A stretch of 64,000 bases of DNA from Taibaiella sp. (GTDB lineage: Bacteria > Bacteroidota > Bacteroidia > Chitinophagales > Chitinophagaceae), in assembly GCA_016786705.1 (NCBI GenBank), contig JAEUVV010000013.1, positions 372,001 through 436,000 of the forward strand, given 5' to 3'. Positions 17,757 to 26,912 of the stretch are shown one piece after another. The translations under genes were made by a program, and so were the position numbers. The notes beneath the pieces are model-generated. The model saw only the letters and a list, made by a program, of their open reading frames with translations, searched no databases and was not told where the DNA came from. Positions within the stretch are counted from its first letter, which is position 1, and every line of letters starts with the position of its first letter.

Positions 17757-18371
17757 ATGAAAAACAGTTATAATAAAATCGCAGGACACGACATCGGTCG
17801 TATGGTCGCCATCAGCGATGCCGTATTCGGTGTGGCCATGACGCTTTTGGTTTTGGAAATAAAAGTTCCGGAAGTCCATGGTAATGATAAGGAGTTGGCA
17901 ATAGCATTTCTAAAGCTAATGCCCAAGTTCCTGGTTTACTTCCTGAGTTTTATAACCGCAGGCATATTCTGGATGGGCCAGGCCGCCCAGTTGGAGCATA
18001 TCAAAAAAAGTGACCGGAACCTGATCTGGATCAACCTGCTGTTCCTGCTTTTTGTCTCTGTATTACCCTTTACCACGGCATTCCTGGGCGATTACATAGA
18101 TCATAATTTTGCCATAGGCATTTATTGGCTCAATATTTTTTTGCTGGGTCTGATGCTGTACATTAACTGGACTTATGCTACCAGGCACGGCTTTATTGAG
18201 CAAGAAATTGAAGCCGGAGTTTCTGAAGCTATCAAAAGGCGCATCGTTGTTTCCCAATCCCTTTATTTAGGCGGTGCGTTATTGTGTTTTATTAACTCCT
18301 ACCTGGCCATCGCTGTCATCATCGCGATCGAGCTCAATTATGCTTTCGCTTTTTTTAAAGGAAGACGGTAG
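17757..18371 (+). CDS. TMEM175-family (DUF1211) potassium-channel-like protein
   Basis: This 204-residue protein has six hydrophobic segments. The N-terminal signature GRMVAISDAVFGVAMTLLVL (about residues 13-32) corresponds to the conserved R...FSDgvfAIAiTLLvL of TMEM175 helix 1. Helix 1 lines the pore of these non-canonical K+ channels. Length fits the bacterial single-repeat form, which tetramerises. The Phe of the FSD motif is Ile here. It is the first gene of an apparent operon (63 bp to the aldehyde dehydrogenase gene). Confidence 0.87.
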   Translation: MKNSYNKIAGHDIGRMVAISDAVFGVAMTLLVLEIKVPEVHGNDKELAIAFLKLMPKFLVYFLSFITAGIFWMGQAAQLEHIKKSDRNLIWINLLFLLFVSVLPFTTAFLGDYIDHNFAIGIYWLNIFLLGLMLYINWTYATRHGFIEQEIEAGVSEAIKRRIVVSQSLYLGGALLCFINSYLAIAVIIAIELNYAFAFFKGRR

Positions 18372-18434
18372 CATGCGCTTCATACAACTACTTTTATTTA
18401 TCACCATTACTTACTTTTTTAAACACGCCACGTT

Positions 18435-19811
18435 ATGAATAAATTTCAACATTTACTCGAAGCCCAGAAAGCGTTTTTTTATACCGATGCCAGCAAAACC
18501 TACGAGTGGCGTATGGAACAGCTGCAGCGTATGGAACGATTACTTAAGGAAAATCAGGACGCCTTCTGCCAGGCCTTGTATAAAGATTTCCGCAAACCGC
18601 CTTTCGAACAGTTATTCGAAATAACCGTTCCGCTGGGCGTTATTAAATATTACCGGGAAAATCTCAAAGAACTGATGGCGCCACAGCAGGTTGAAATACC
18701 CAAAGGCCTGGAAGCAACGGGGAACCGCGGTATAATTTATAAAGAACCTTTCGGCCCGACATTGGTCATCGGGCCTTTTAATGCGCCGGTATTATTACTC
18801 CTGGACCCCGCCATCGCAGCTTTAGCGGCAGGAAACCCGGTCATTTTAAAACCAGCTAATACCACTCCTACCGTTGCGGCGCTTTTCCAGCAATTGATCC
18901 CAAAATACTTCGAACCGGAAGCCGTGAATATTGTGACGGGCGGAAGAGAAGAAATTACAGAACTCCTGCAGCTTCCTTTTGACTTCATCTTCTTCACCGG
19001 CAGTTCTAATGTCGGGAAAGTGGTCATGCGGGCGGCGGCAGAAAACCTCACACCTGTTATCCTGGAACTGGGAGGGCAAAACCCCACTATTGTAGACGCC
19101 ACCGCTAACCTGGATATCGCGGTGGACCGGATTGCCTGGGGGCATAACGCGATCTCCGGCCAGTGGTGCATCGCCCCGGGATATGTATATGTACACGAAA
19201 GCATCGCGGATGAATTTATAGAGAAATTAAAAGCCGCTATCCGGAAAATGTACGGCGATAACCCGCAGGAAAGCCCGGACCTCGCAAGAATGATCAGCGA
19301 GCACGACGCGGAGCGAGTGGCCTCCTACATTATACCGGAAAAAGTGGTGATTGGCGGGCGGTACGATATAGCGGCAAGATACGTGGAGCCCACCGTGCTT
19401 TATCCGAGTACCTGGGAGGACCCGGCTTTACAACAGGAAATTTTCGGACCCGTACTGCCCGTAATGGTGTATGCCGATCTGAAGCAGGTGACCAACATTA
19501 TTAAGCGCAAACCCAAATCGCTGGCAGCATATATTTTCAGTAAAGACCAGGAAAATATAGATTATTTCCTTAGCTCCGTCTCCTTCGGTGGCGGCTGTGT
19601 CAACCAAACCAACCTGCATTGCTGGATAGATAGCCTTCCGTTTGGTGGTGTAGGTTACGCAGGCATGGGAAAATATTATGGCAAAGCAGGCTTTGACGCG
19701 CTGAGCAACACCAAGGCCATGCTGATCGGAAACCCCGACCTGGAATTGGACGTCTTCCCGCCTTACTCGGGGAAGGACATAGCCGCTTCTCTGAACTTAT
19801 TCAATTCATAA
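18435..19811 (+). CDS. Aldehyde dehydrogenase family protein (class 3-like)
   Basis: This 458-residue protein matches class 3/coniferyl-type ALDHs, which are shorter than 480-500-residue ALDHs. The NAD-binding motif is FTGSSNVGK (187-195), the general base is Glu211 in LELGGQNP, and the catalytic Cys is Cys245 in SGQWCIAPGY. Trp244 replaces the usual Thr/Ile/Arg before the Cys. The C-terminus contains NQTNLHC and SLPFGGVGYAGMG. It should oxidise aldehydes to acids with NAD(P)+. It is encoded 24 bp upstream of a monooxygenase-like membrane protein, suggesting aldehyde detoxification in the same unit. Confidence 0.92.
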   Translation: MNKFQHLLEAQKAFFYTDASKTYEWRMEQLQRMERLLKENQDAFCQALYKDFRKPPFEQLFEITVPLGVIKYYRENLKELMAPQQVEIPKGLEATGNRGIIYKEPFGPTLVIGPFNAPVLLLLDPAIAALAAGNPVILKPANTTPTVAALFQQLIPKYFEPEAVNIVTGGREEITELLQLPFDFIFFTGSSNVGKVVMRAAAENLTPVILELGGQNPTIVDATANLDIAVDRIAWGHNAISGQWCIAPGYVYVHESIADEFIEKLKAAIRKMYGDNPQESPDLARMISEHDAERVASYIIPEKVVIGGRYDIAARYVEPTVLYPSTWEDPALQQEIFGPVLPVMVYADLKQVTNIIKRKPKSLAAYIFSKDQENIDYFLSSVSFGGGCVNQTNLHCWIDSLPFGGVGYAGMGKYYGKAGFDALSNTKAMLIGNPDLELDVFPPYSGKDIAASLNLFNS

Positions 19812-19835
19812 CAAACCTCATAATTAAAATCAAGT

Positions 19836-20372
19836 ATGATAACGAACGTAATCAGAATAAAACCGTTTAGCGATAAAGAAGAAGCCACGCTGGACTGGAT
19901 GCAGCAAATGGCGGCTAAGGCCGCCGCAATGCCGGGGTATCTCAAAACCGAAATTGTGGAAACGAACAGGAGAGTCGCGGAAAAAGAATTCCTGACCATA
20001 CTTCAGTTCGATAACAAAGCAAACTTATTGGTTTGGGAAAATGACGTTTCCCGGAAAGAACAAATGGAATGGGCCGCGGTTAACCTGGCACAGATCAATA
20101 ATACGAGCCTTTTCGAAGAATTTGGCGTCTACGCGGCAAGCAGCCCGGTGGAACAGCAGCACCCTAATCGTTTCAAAGTTTATTTGCTGGCGGTAGGTGT
20201 CATCTTTACTTTGATCAGCACACTTGCACAGTATGTTTTGATGCCCCTGGGAAAATTTTTGGGCACACCCCCATTACTGATCATATTCCTTAACGTAGCT
20301 ACTCTTGTCGCTATTGTAAGCTTTGTAGTGATGCCCTTTCTTACCAAAAGATTGTACAAATACCTGGTTTGA
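19836..20372 (+). CDS. Antibiotic-biosynthesis-monooxygenase-like domain fused to two TM helices
   Basis: This 178-residue protein begins with a ferredoxin-like ABM fold (about residues 1-97: MITNVIRIKPF, AAMPGYLKTEIVET, FLTILQFDNKANLLVWEND). Two membrane helices follow (about 112-135 and 145-168) with a short basic tail. The ABM-with-membrane-tail form is seen in several bacteria, but its substrate is unknown. The cofactor-free oxygenase or a heme-degrading fold can be imagined. It is co-directional with the ALDH gene (24 bp) and the barrel gene (34 bp). Confidence 0.8.
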   Translation: MITNVIRIKPFSDKEEATLDWMQQMAAKAAAMPGYLKTEIVETNRRVAEKEFLTILQFDNKANLLVWENDVSRKEQMEWAAVNLAQINNTSLFEEFGVYAASSPVEQQHPNRFKVYLLAVGVIFTLISTLAQYVLMPLGKFLGTPPLLIIFLNVATLVAIVSFVVMPFLTKRLYKYLV

Positions 20373-20406
20373 TAGTATTAAAAAATTCAACAACTAAAAA
20401 TGAAAG

Positions 20407-21093
20407 ATGAAAAACACCCTGATAATTTTCCCTATCCTGCTGGCGGCCATGAGTGTACAAGCCCAGCAAAATGATACGACAACGCTTAAACCAACGGCAG
20501 CGCCGCAACCGGCTATTCCTATAGAGTTTTTACCGGGTTCGGACCGGTTTTATTTCCAGGCAATTATTTCCAGGGACATTCCTGCAACCAAAGGTAAGCT
20601 GAGGTTTATTTCAGTAATCAATTATGCCACCGAGTATAAAAATGAAAATGTCCGGGAGAACGATTTCACCTCGGTAAACATCGTAAGTTTTAAATTGGGT
20701 AAACATATTGGCATAGGGCCTTCTGCCGCTAATGTTGCCGGCCTTGGCTGGATACCGAGTATCGGGCTTCAATTAGGGTGGCGAAAACCAAGCTGGGCAT
20801 TGATTTTTAACCCCGCGATCAGTATCAATAAAAATACGAACACCAATAACGTTTTGGTGGTGGAATACTTCCCTGAAATCTCCAAAGACCACAAGTGGCG
20901 TTTATATACGCGCCTCCAGGCATTGTATATTCACGATCTTAAGAATGAGGTACACTCCAGGAGCCAATACTTCGCAAGACTTGGTGTATCTTATAAGCAG
21001 TTTACCATTGGAGCAGCCGCAAATTATGACTATTACGGGGCATCGAAAAAAGAAAAGCACAACTTCGGCCCTTTCCTGAGAATTACCTTATAG
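20407..21093 (+). CDS. Predicted outer-membrane beta-barrel protein
   Basis: This 228-residue protein has a signal peptide (about residues 1-21, ending VQAQQ), then alternating amphipathic strands and a C-terminal aromatic/hydrophobic strand (NFGPFLRITL) typical of outer-membrane barrels. It is clearly paralogous to the product of 59254-59913: both contain RLYTRLQ-LY-H-L, a HSRS segment, SYK-F--GAA-N-D-YG, and NFG-F near the end. The function is unknown. It lies fourth in the operon starting at 17757 and directly before a BBP2-like porin. Confidence 0.78.
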   Translation: MKNTLIIFPILLAAMSVQAQQNDTTTLKPTAAPQPAIPIEFLPGSDRFYFQAIISRDIPATKGKLRFISVINYATEYKNENVRENDFTSVNIVSFKLGKHIGIGPSAANVAGLGWIPSIGLQLGWRKPSWALIFNPAISINKNTNTNNVLVVEYFPEISKDHKWRLYTRLQALYIHDLKNEVHSRSQYFARLGVSYKQFTIGAAANYDYYGASKKEKHNFGPFLRITL

Positions 21094-21120
21094 GCTCATT
21101 ACAGATTAATATTAATACGT

Positions 21121-22200
21121 ATGCTAAAGATTCTACCTTTTTCCATTTTGCTCATTTACAGCTCCGGCTTAGCGGCCCAGGAAGCAAAACAAAATGCCCT
21201 GGAAATAAGTGGCTTTGCAGAAGTTTATTATCAATATGATGGCAACAACCCGGAGCGTAATACGCGCCCGGGTTTTATCTATAGCCATCACAGGAATAAC
21301 GAGGTCAATATTAACCTGGCTTTTATTAAAGCCGGGTATGCAACCGGCAGGCTCAGGGCCAATCTTGCCCTGGCAACAGGCACTTACATGAATGCCAATT
21401 ATGCCGAAGAGCCCGGCGTTTTAAAGAACATCTACGAAGCAGATATCGGGGTGAAAATTTCCAGGCATAAAAATCTCTGGATAGACGCCGGGGTTTTCCC
21501 ATCTCATATTGGCTTTGAAAGTGCAGTTGTAAAAGATAACTGGACCGTGACACGGAGTATGGCCGCCGAAAACTCGCCTTATTTTGAAACAGGTGCCAAA
21601 ATCTCCTATACTACTGATAATGGCAAATGGCTGCTGAGCGCCTTACTGGTTAACGGATGGCAACGCATACAGCAACGGGATGGCAACAGCAGTCCCTCAT
21701 TCGGTCATCAGCTCAGCTATACACCAAATAAACACCTGTTGATCAACAGCAGTTCCTTCATAGGAAGCGACCAACCCGATAGCAGCCGGCAAATGCGCTA
21801 CTTCCATAACCTGTATGGAATCTATAAGATCAACAATCAATGGGCCGTAAGGGCATCCTTTGATATAGGAGCCGAGCAAAAAGCTAAAGGAAGCAGTGCC
21901 TGTAATACCTGGTACACAACGGTGCTGATAGCCCGGTACTCACCAACAGAAAAGTTCAGGATGGCAGTACGGGGCGAATATTACCGGGACAGGAACGGGG
22001 TGAAGATAGCCACCGGGACCCGGCACGGTTTCCAGACTTTCGGTTATTCTTTGAATGCAGATTACCAGGTATTGCCCAACCTGGTGTGGAGCACCGAGAT
22101 CAAAAACCTTAGCAGCAAAGACGCGATATTTGAGCACAGGGCTGCTGCGAACAGCAGGAACAGCACAAGTATCGCTACCTCTATGGCCATTAATTTTTAA
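21121..22200 (+). CDS. BBP2-like outer-membrane porin
   Basis: This 359-residue protein has a signal peptide (about residues 1-19, ending GLAAQ), then barrel strands beginning ISGFAEVYYQYD. Motifs resemble the putative beta-barrel porin-2 family: RPGFIYSHHRNNEVNINLA, IDAGVFPSHIGFE and PYFETGAKISY. The C-terminal strand is TSIATSMAINF. It probably passes small solutes, and the neighbouring aldehyde dehydrogenase and channel genes hint at shared physiology but not at a substrate. It is the last gene of the operon. Confidence 0.87.
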   Translation: MLKILPFSILLIYSSGLAAQEAKQNALEISGFAEVYYQYDGNNPERNTRPGFIYSHHRNNEVNINLAFIKAGYATGRLRANLALATGTYMNANYAEEPGVLKNIYEADIGVKISRHKNLWIDAGVFPSHIGFESAVVKDNWTVTRSMAAENSPYFETGAKISYTTDNGKWLLSALLVNGWQRIQQRDGNSSPSFGHQLSYTPNKHLLINSSSFIGSDQPDSSRQMRYFHNLYGIYKINNQWAVRASFDIGAEQKAKGSSACNTWYTTVLIARYSPTEKFRMAVRGEYYRDRNGVKIATGTRHGFQTFGYSLNADYQVLPNLVWSTEIKNLSSKDAIFEHRAAANSRNSTSIATSMAINF

Positions 22201-22362
22201 TCTTCATCCCGCTAACAGTCTGGTTTTTGCCAACCCGCTATTAAGGAATAGTGCCGGAACATTACAGCATTTGTTTGCATAAATTCTTTATAGCGTTCCC
22301 GGATCGAACTTGTGAGCATACCGAAAAAGTGTTTCCGGGAAGCAATAATGTGCGATTTAGGC

Positions 22363-22370
22363 TAAATTTG
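22363..22370 (+). promoter_or_regulatory. -7 element giving a probably leaderless transcript
   Basis: TAAATTTG matches TAnnTTTG exactly and ends 5 nt before the ATG at 22376. The predicted transcription start therefore falls on or next to the start codon. No ribosome-binding sequence is present. Confidence 0.6.
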
Positions 22371-22375
22371 CGGGT

Positions 22376-23527
22376 ATGACTTACAGGTTTATTGCGCTCC
22401 TCTGTTTTTTCTTTTGCGCCACCAATGCTTGGGCTCAGCCAGTTACTGTTAATGAGATTAACTACCAGCTAATGCCCAATGGTAAGGCAATCGTGATTGA
22501 AGGGAATTATGAAGGGCAGATCACTATCCCTGGTACGATAAAATACCAGGACAAACAATATACTGTAGACCAGATAGGATATGGCGCATTTAATGAAGCG
22601 TCAAAACTTATTTCGGTTAAGTTGCCCGCATCGATACAAACCATAGGGCAACGGGCATTTGGAGCTTGTATAGCATTAAAGGAAATAAATATCCCGGCAT
22701 CGGTTACGAAGATAAAAGAAGCCGCTTTTTTTAAATGTGCCAGTCTAAAGTCAATCACTATTCCTGAAAACGTGGCATATATAGGAGAAAATGCTTTCTC
22801 AAGATGTAAAAACCTAACTTCCATAGAAGTAGATAAAGACAACCTTCATTTTACCTCGGCAGACGGTGTACTTTATGACAAAGAAATGAAGACGCTTATC
22901 AAAGTCCCTGACACCAGGTCTTCCTTTGTATTCCCTGCTACTGTTGTAGCATTCCTTAGCGGATCGTTTGAGGGGAACGGGCATATAACAGCCATTGAGC
23001 TGCCTGATGCCGTTCAAAACATCCCGCATCACGCTTTTGAAGACTGCTCCGCACTCAAAGTTTTTAATATACCGGCTAATGTAGCGCAAATAGGACTGTC
23101 TGCATTCTCCCGTTGTCATGCCATGACCGCATTCCGTGTTGATGAGCGTAATAAAAACTATTCTTCAGAGGATGGTATATTGTATAATGCGGACAAGACA
23201 ATTTTAATCAAGTGCCCGGAAAGTAAAGCAAAGGTTCGGATAGCAGGAAGTGTGAAAGAGATTGACGCCTATGCTTTTTCCTGGTGCAAGCAGCTTACCG
23301 AAGTTACCCTGCCCGAAAATGTAGCAAAAATCGGCATGTCTGCATTCGTACAAAGCGAACTTAAAACATTGAAAATATTATCGGGAAAACAGGTAGCTAT
23401 CGGGGATGACATCTTTGCCGGGCGTACAAAAGCGGTAACGGTATTCGTTCATGAAGTATTGATCCCGGCTTATAAGACATCAAACAGCCTCGCCGTAAAA
23501 GAACTGAATTATCAGCCTTTAAAATAA
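22376..23527 (+). CDS. BspA-type leucine-rich repeat surface protein
   Basis: This 383-residue protein has a signal peptide (about residues 1-21, ending AWAQ), then treponemal-type LRR_5 repeats of about 23 residues. Examples are LISVKLPASIQTIGQRAFGAC, IALKEINIPASVTKIKEAAF and LKSITIPENVAYIGENAFSRC. Two insert units (SADGVLYDKEMKTLIKVP and SEDGILYNADKTILIKCP) also occur in BspA proteins. It lacks an obvious T9SS sorting domain or lipobox, so secretion by Sec to the periplasm or surface is inferred. BspA repeats commonly mediate binding to host or matrix proteins. The promoter box immediately before the ATG suggests a leaderless mRNA. Confidence 0.9.
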   Translation: MTYRFIALLCFFFCATNAWAQPVTVNEINYQLMPNGKAIVIEGNYEGQITIPGTIKYQDKQYTVDQIGYGAFNEASKLISVKLPASIQTIGQRAFGACIALKEINIPASVTKIKEAAFFKCASLKSITIPENVAYIGENAFSRCKNLTSIEVDKDNLHFTSADGVLYDKEMKTLIKVPDTRSSFVFPATVVAFLSGSFEGNGHITAIELPDAVQNIPHHAFEDCSALKVFNIPANVAQIGLSAFSRCHAMTAFRVDERNKNYSSEDGILYNADKTILIKCPESKAKVRIAGSVKEIDAYAFSWCKQLTEVTLPENVAKIGMSAFVQSELKTLKILSGKQVAIGDDIFAGRTKAVTVFVHEVLIPAYKTSNSLAVKELNYQPLK

Positions 23528-23529
23528 AT

Positions 23530-23537
23530 TAATTTTG
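23530..23537 (+). promoter_or_regulatory. Predicted -7 element of corA
   Basis: TAATTTTG matches TAnnTTTG and ends 32 bp before the corA ATG, directly behind the stop codon of the LRR gene. The corA-like gene is thus probably transcribed on its own. Confidence 0.5.
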
Positions 23538-23569
23538 TTGTACAAAGTCACCCTTTACAAGGTTTACCT

Positions 23570-24457
23570 ATGAGCGAACAATATCAAATCAAAAAAAACT
23601 TTAAACATTTTGAATGGACCGATATTTGTAAACCGGACAAAGAGGAGCTTACCAAAATTGCCGCGGCTTACCACCTGGATTACTTTCAGATAAAAGATAG
23701 CCTGCAGCCCGGACACTTGCCTAAGATCGAGATCAATGAACGCTATACTTTTATTGTCTTGCGGGCATTCACGGCTGATTTAAAGACGGAGGCTACTACC
23801 ATCCCCGAGCTTTCGAATAAAATTGCGTTCTTCTTTAACCAGGAGAGGCTGATCACCATCCATTCAACAGAATTTCCTTTTTTAAAAGTTGACGATAAGC
23901 CTTTCCTTTCCGTAGAGGAGCTTTTACTGCATATCATTTTTAAAATGGTTAATTCTTACCAGCAGCCCTTAGATGAATTAGACACAAAAATCGGGGAATT
24001 TGAAAAAATCATATTTTTAAAGGATTACACAAAAGTTCCGATCGGGAGCCTTTATTTTTTGAAAACGCAGGCAAGGATCACGAAAAAACTGCTCCAGATC
24101 TTCCAGAATGTGGTCAACCAGGTACAGGTAAAAGAGGAGCATAGCACCGCGCAACAGAACATAAAAGATCACCTGCTAAGCTTAATTCTTAGTTATGATG
24201 AAGTGCTGGAGGATGCCAATAACCTGCTTAATTCCTACCATTCGGTCAATGCGCAGAAGAACAATGATGTGATGAAGTTGCTTACCGTCTTTTCTGCGTT
24301 TTTTCTCCCCCTAACCTTCATCGCGGGCATCTATGGTATGAATTTCGATTTTATGCCAGAGCTCAAATGGCATTGGGGCTATTTTCTAACGCTTGGCCTG
24401 ATGCTGGTAATAGCCATCATCATATTTATATGGTTCAAAAGGAAGAAGATACTGTAA
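23570..24457 (+). CDS. corA: CorA-family magnesium/divalent-cation transporter
   Basis: This 295-residue protein has the family's cytoplasmic alpha/beta funnel, the long stalk helix (about residues 165-240) and two C-terminal membrane helices (about 243-262 and 272-290). The selectivity motif GMN sits at the end of the first helix in GIYGMNFDF. The basic tail IWFKRKKIL forms the usual cytoplasmic ring. It transports Mg2+ (possibly Co2+ or Ni2+) as a pentamer. It is slightly shorter than Escherichia coli CorA but complete. Confidence 0.92.
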   Translation: MSEQYQIKKNFKHFEWTDICKPDKEELTKIAAAYHLDYFQIKDSLQPGHLPKIEINERYTFIVLRAFTADLKTEATTIPELSNKIAFFFNQERLITIHSTEFPFLKVDDKPFLSVEELLLHIIFKMVNSYQQPLDELDTKIGEFEKIIFLKDYTKVPIGSLYFLKTQARITKKLLQIFQNVVNQVQVKEEHSTAQQNIKDHLLSLILSYDEVLEDANNLLNSYHSVNAQKNNDVMKLLTVFSAFFLPLTFIAGIYGMNFDFMPELKWHWGYFLTLGLMLVIAIIIFIWFKRKKIL

Positions 24458-24556
24458 AATTATGCTGAAAGGAAAGCGCTTAATTATCATCGGGAAACGT
24501 CATCCTAAAATAGCGGATCTGACAAACAGGTTATCTTATACTAAAACTAAACAAGC

Positions 24557-25045
24557 ATGATCGAAAATTTGAAAATTGACATAAGCCCTACACCCGGTAA
24601 ATTTCAGCACCTGGCCAATGACGTACTCGAGTTTTTGCTCCGCAACTTGCAGGCGCTTGATCGTCTGGAACAGGAAATATACGGGCGGCATCAGGTTTTA
24701 GCCTCAGAAAGGCCTTCCCCCAACCAGGTACATCCCGGTGAAGATGATTTATGGGATGAATATGCGCAACGTTGTACGGAAATTATTGCCCCCATCAGCG
24801 TTAAACCCTACACAGATACACGCTCATTTGGGCAACCAACTAAATACGAGTATTTAAATGACCCGGGGACTACAATTACGGTCACGGTAAAATCAATGAA
24901 CCGTGCAGTTGTGGAAGCCCTCTTTGAAAGCGCAATAGCTAAAAAAGAACAATTTGTCCTCAGGAAAATGGAAGATAGCTGGAAAATTGATACTAAAAAA
25001 TACGGCTATCAAGACGAAACTACCTGGTATAAAGATGAATTGTAA
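24557..25045 (+). CDS. Hypothetical protein, possible NTF2-like fold
   Basis: This 162-residue soluble protein has no signal peptide. An N-terminal helical part contains FQHLANDVLEFLLRNLQALDRLEQE. The C-terminal half reads like NTF2-fold immunity-type proteins, with strand GTTITVTVKSMN, helix AVVEALFESAIAKKEQFVLRK, and a last strand in DSWKIDTKKYGYQDETTWYK. This assignment is weak and from pattern memory only. No toxin gene is adjacent. The neighbours are corA and a sigma-54 activator. Confidence 0.65.
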   Translation: MIENLKIDISPTPGKFQHLANDVLEFLLRNLQALDRLEQEIYGRHQVLASERPSPNQVHPGEDDLWDEYAQRCTEIIAPISVKPYTDTRSFGQPTKYEYLNDPGTTITVTVKSMNRAVVEALFESAIAKKEQFVLRKMEDSWKIDTKKYGYQDETTWYKDEL

Positions 25046-25273
25046 TTGATTAATGTTCTTGACAGGTACCAACAGGAAAAATTCATAAGTGGCAGCAGTA
25101 AAATGTTTGCATTTTAAGGCTTAAAAACGGTATGGCTCCAAAAAGCAAGACGCCATACATTACGTTTATTTTAACTTTCTAAACAACTGTTAATCCGGGT
25201 TTATTTTTGTATCTTTAGCTTTCCTTTGTTGTTTGTAGCAGTCGCTTACATGTTAACCTAAAAATTTATCTTT

Positions 25274-26704
25274 ATGCATATTTTGACGGTTTGTAGCGAC
25301 ACTAATTACAGTAATTTTTTAAACAAAAAGCTGGCCTCCATGTTCGGGGAAAGCGCAACAACCTGTGCCACTCTTGATGCGGCTTTAGCAGCGTTAAAGC
25401 AAATGGATCGCAAGCTTATTATTTGTTGCTTCCCCCTTGATCCGAAAATTTGCCCCTGCGAGGTGCTGGCAAGCATTAAAAGCTTATCTCCAAAATCTGA
25501 AGTTATTATTATCGCTCAAGATCTCCAGCTTCACAAAGCAATGGAGTTAATACGCAGCGGGGCCTATAATTGCTACAACCGTCCTTTCCCTATTGAACAA
25601 CTGCTGGCTGTATTACGTCCTTTAAAAGAAAGACAGGCGCTTAATAGTATCGGGCCATTTAATGCCCGGACAATAAAAAAAGATAAACCGGGTTTTGGGA
25701 GCAAGAATTATGTAAGGGGCCTTAGTGAAGTAGCGAAGGTAATGTACGACCAGATAGATCTCGTCGGCCCGACCTCCTTTAGTGTGATCATTTATGGGGA
25801 AACAGGTACAGGTAAAGAGGCTGTCGCGCATAGAGTAGCTAAGGCCGGAGATGTAAGCGGGGAAGCTCCATATATCCCCGTAGATTGTGGTTGCCTGTCA
25901 AAAGAGCTGGCTTTAAGTGAGCTTTTTGGTCATGAAAAAGGTAGTTTCACAGGTGCTTTAAGCCAAAAGAAAGGCGCCTTTGAACTGGCAAATAACGGCA
26001 CCCTTTTCCTGGATGAAATCGGTAACCTGGATTATGAAGTTCAGGGTTACCTGCTTAGGGCGATCCAGGAAAGAAAAATCAGGCGATTGGGAGGCAGCCA
26101 GGAGATTATTATAAATACAAGAATTATTGTGGCCTCCAACGAGCACCTGGCAGAAGCAGTTCAGAAAGGAAAGTTCCGGGAAGACCTTTACCACAGGTTG
26201 AATGAATTTGAAATAATAGTGCCGCCACTGCGGTCAAGGCCGGAAGACCTGCCTCTTTTTATGGATCATTTTATTACAGGCACAAATATTGAGCTCGGGA
26301 AAACGGTAAAAGCACCCGATCCCGCAGCCTTAGACCTAATCCAAAGATACCACTGGCCGGGAAATATCAGGGAGCTAAGAAATGTGGTCAGGCGCGCCTG
26401 CCTGCTAACAGCAGATGGATGTGCCATCTCCGCCGAAGAGCTGCCAGAGGAAATAACCAAATATGCCGCTGCAGCAACTCTTAGCTATGTACAGGCTTTA
26501 CCCCTAAAAGCAAGAGATATAACCATTAGCAAGATTAATGAGGCACTAAAAACGGTTAATTACAATAAGAGCAAGGCGGCTAAACTGCTGGGCATTGACC
26601 GCAAAACTCTTTACAATAAGCTGAACACGCTACATTTTATCAACGACATTGAAAGCGTGAAAAGCAGCACCGGGTTCCCGCGACCTGTTTGCTATAACAA
26701 TTAA
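25274..26704 (+). CDS. Sigma-54-dependent activator with degenerate receiver domain
   Basis: This 476-residue NtrC-type protein has an N-terminal receiver-like domain (about 1-115) and an AAA+ domain (about 145-390). The AAA+ part carries Walker A GETGTGKE (175-182), sigma-54-contact loop GSFTGA (223-228) and Walker B GTLFLDEIG (242-250). A Fis-type HTH lies at about 433-457 (NKSKAAKLLGIDRKTLYNKL). The receiver lacks the key residues: the phospho-acceptor position after strand 3 reads IICCFP without Asp, the usual Lys is Arg103 (NRPF), and the first acidic pair is S-D. It may act without phosphorylation. No histidine kinase is adjacent. Confidence 0.9.
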   Translation: MHILTVCSDTNYSNFLNKKLASMFGESATTCATLDAALAALKQMDRKLIICCFPLDPKICPCEVLASIKSLSPKSEVIIIAQDLQLHKAMELIRSGAYNCYNRPFPIEQLLAVLRPLKERQALNSIGPFNARTIKKDKPGFGSKNYVRGLSEVAKVMYDQIDLVGPTSFSVIIYGETGTGKEAVAHRVAKAGDVSGEAPYIPVDCGCLSKELALSELFGHEKGSFTGALSQKKGAFELANNGTLFLDEIGNLDYEVQGYLLRAIQERKIRRLGGSQEIIINTRIIVASNEHLAEAVQKGKFREDLYHRLNEFEIIVPPLRSRPEDLPLFMDHFITGTNIELGKTVKAPDPAALDLIQRYHWPGNIRELRNVVRRACLLTADGCAISAEELPEEITKYAAAATLSYVQALPLKARDITISKINEALKTVNYNKSKAAKLLGIDRKTLYNKLNTLHFINDIESVKSSTGFPRPVCYNN

Positions 26705-26912
26705 AAGTTATACCTGGCTGGCCCGTTGGCCTACACAGATACATTATATCTTGCTCCAGCGACTCGCCAGTTAATGATACACAACTGCATTACTCTTAAA
26801 TTTATCCATAAATATCGTTAAAACAAACATTAAAGTAGCGTTTCAAGAACTCTTACAGAAAAAAATTCACCTATTATTCAATAATTTTAATTCACCTTTA
26901 AACTTCTACATT

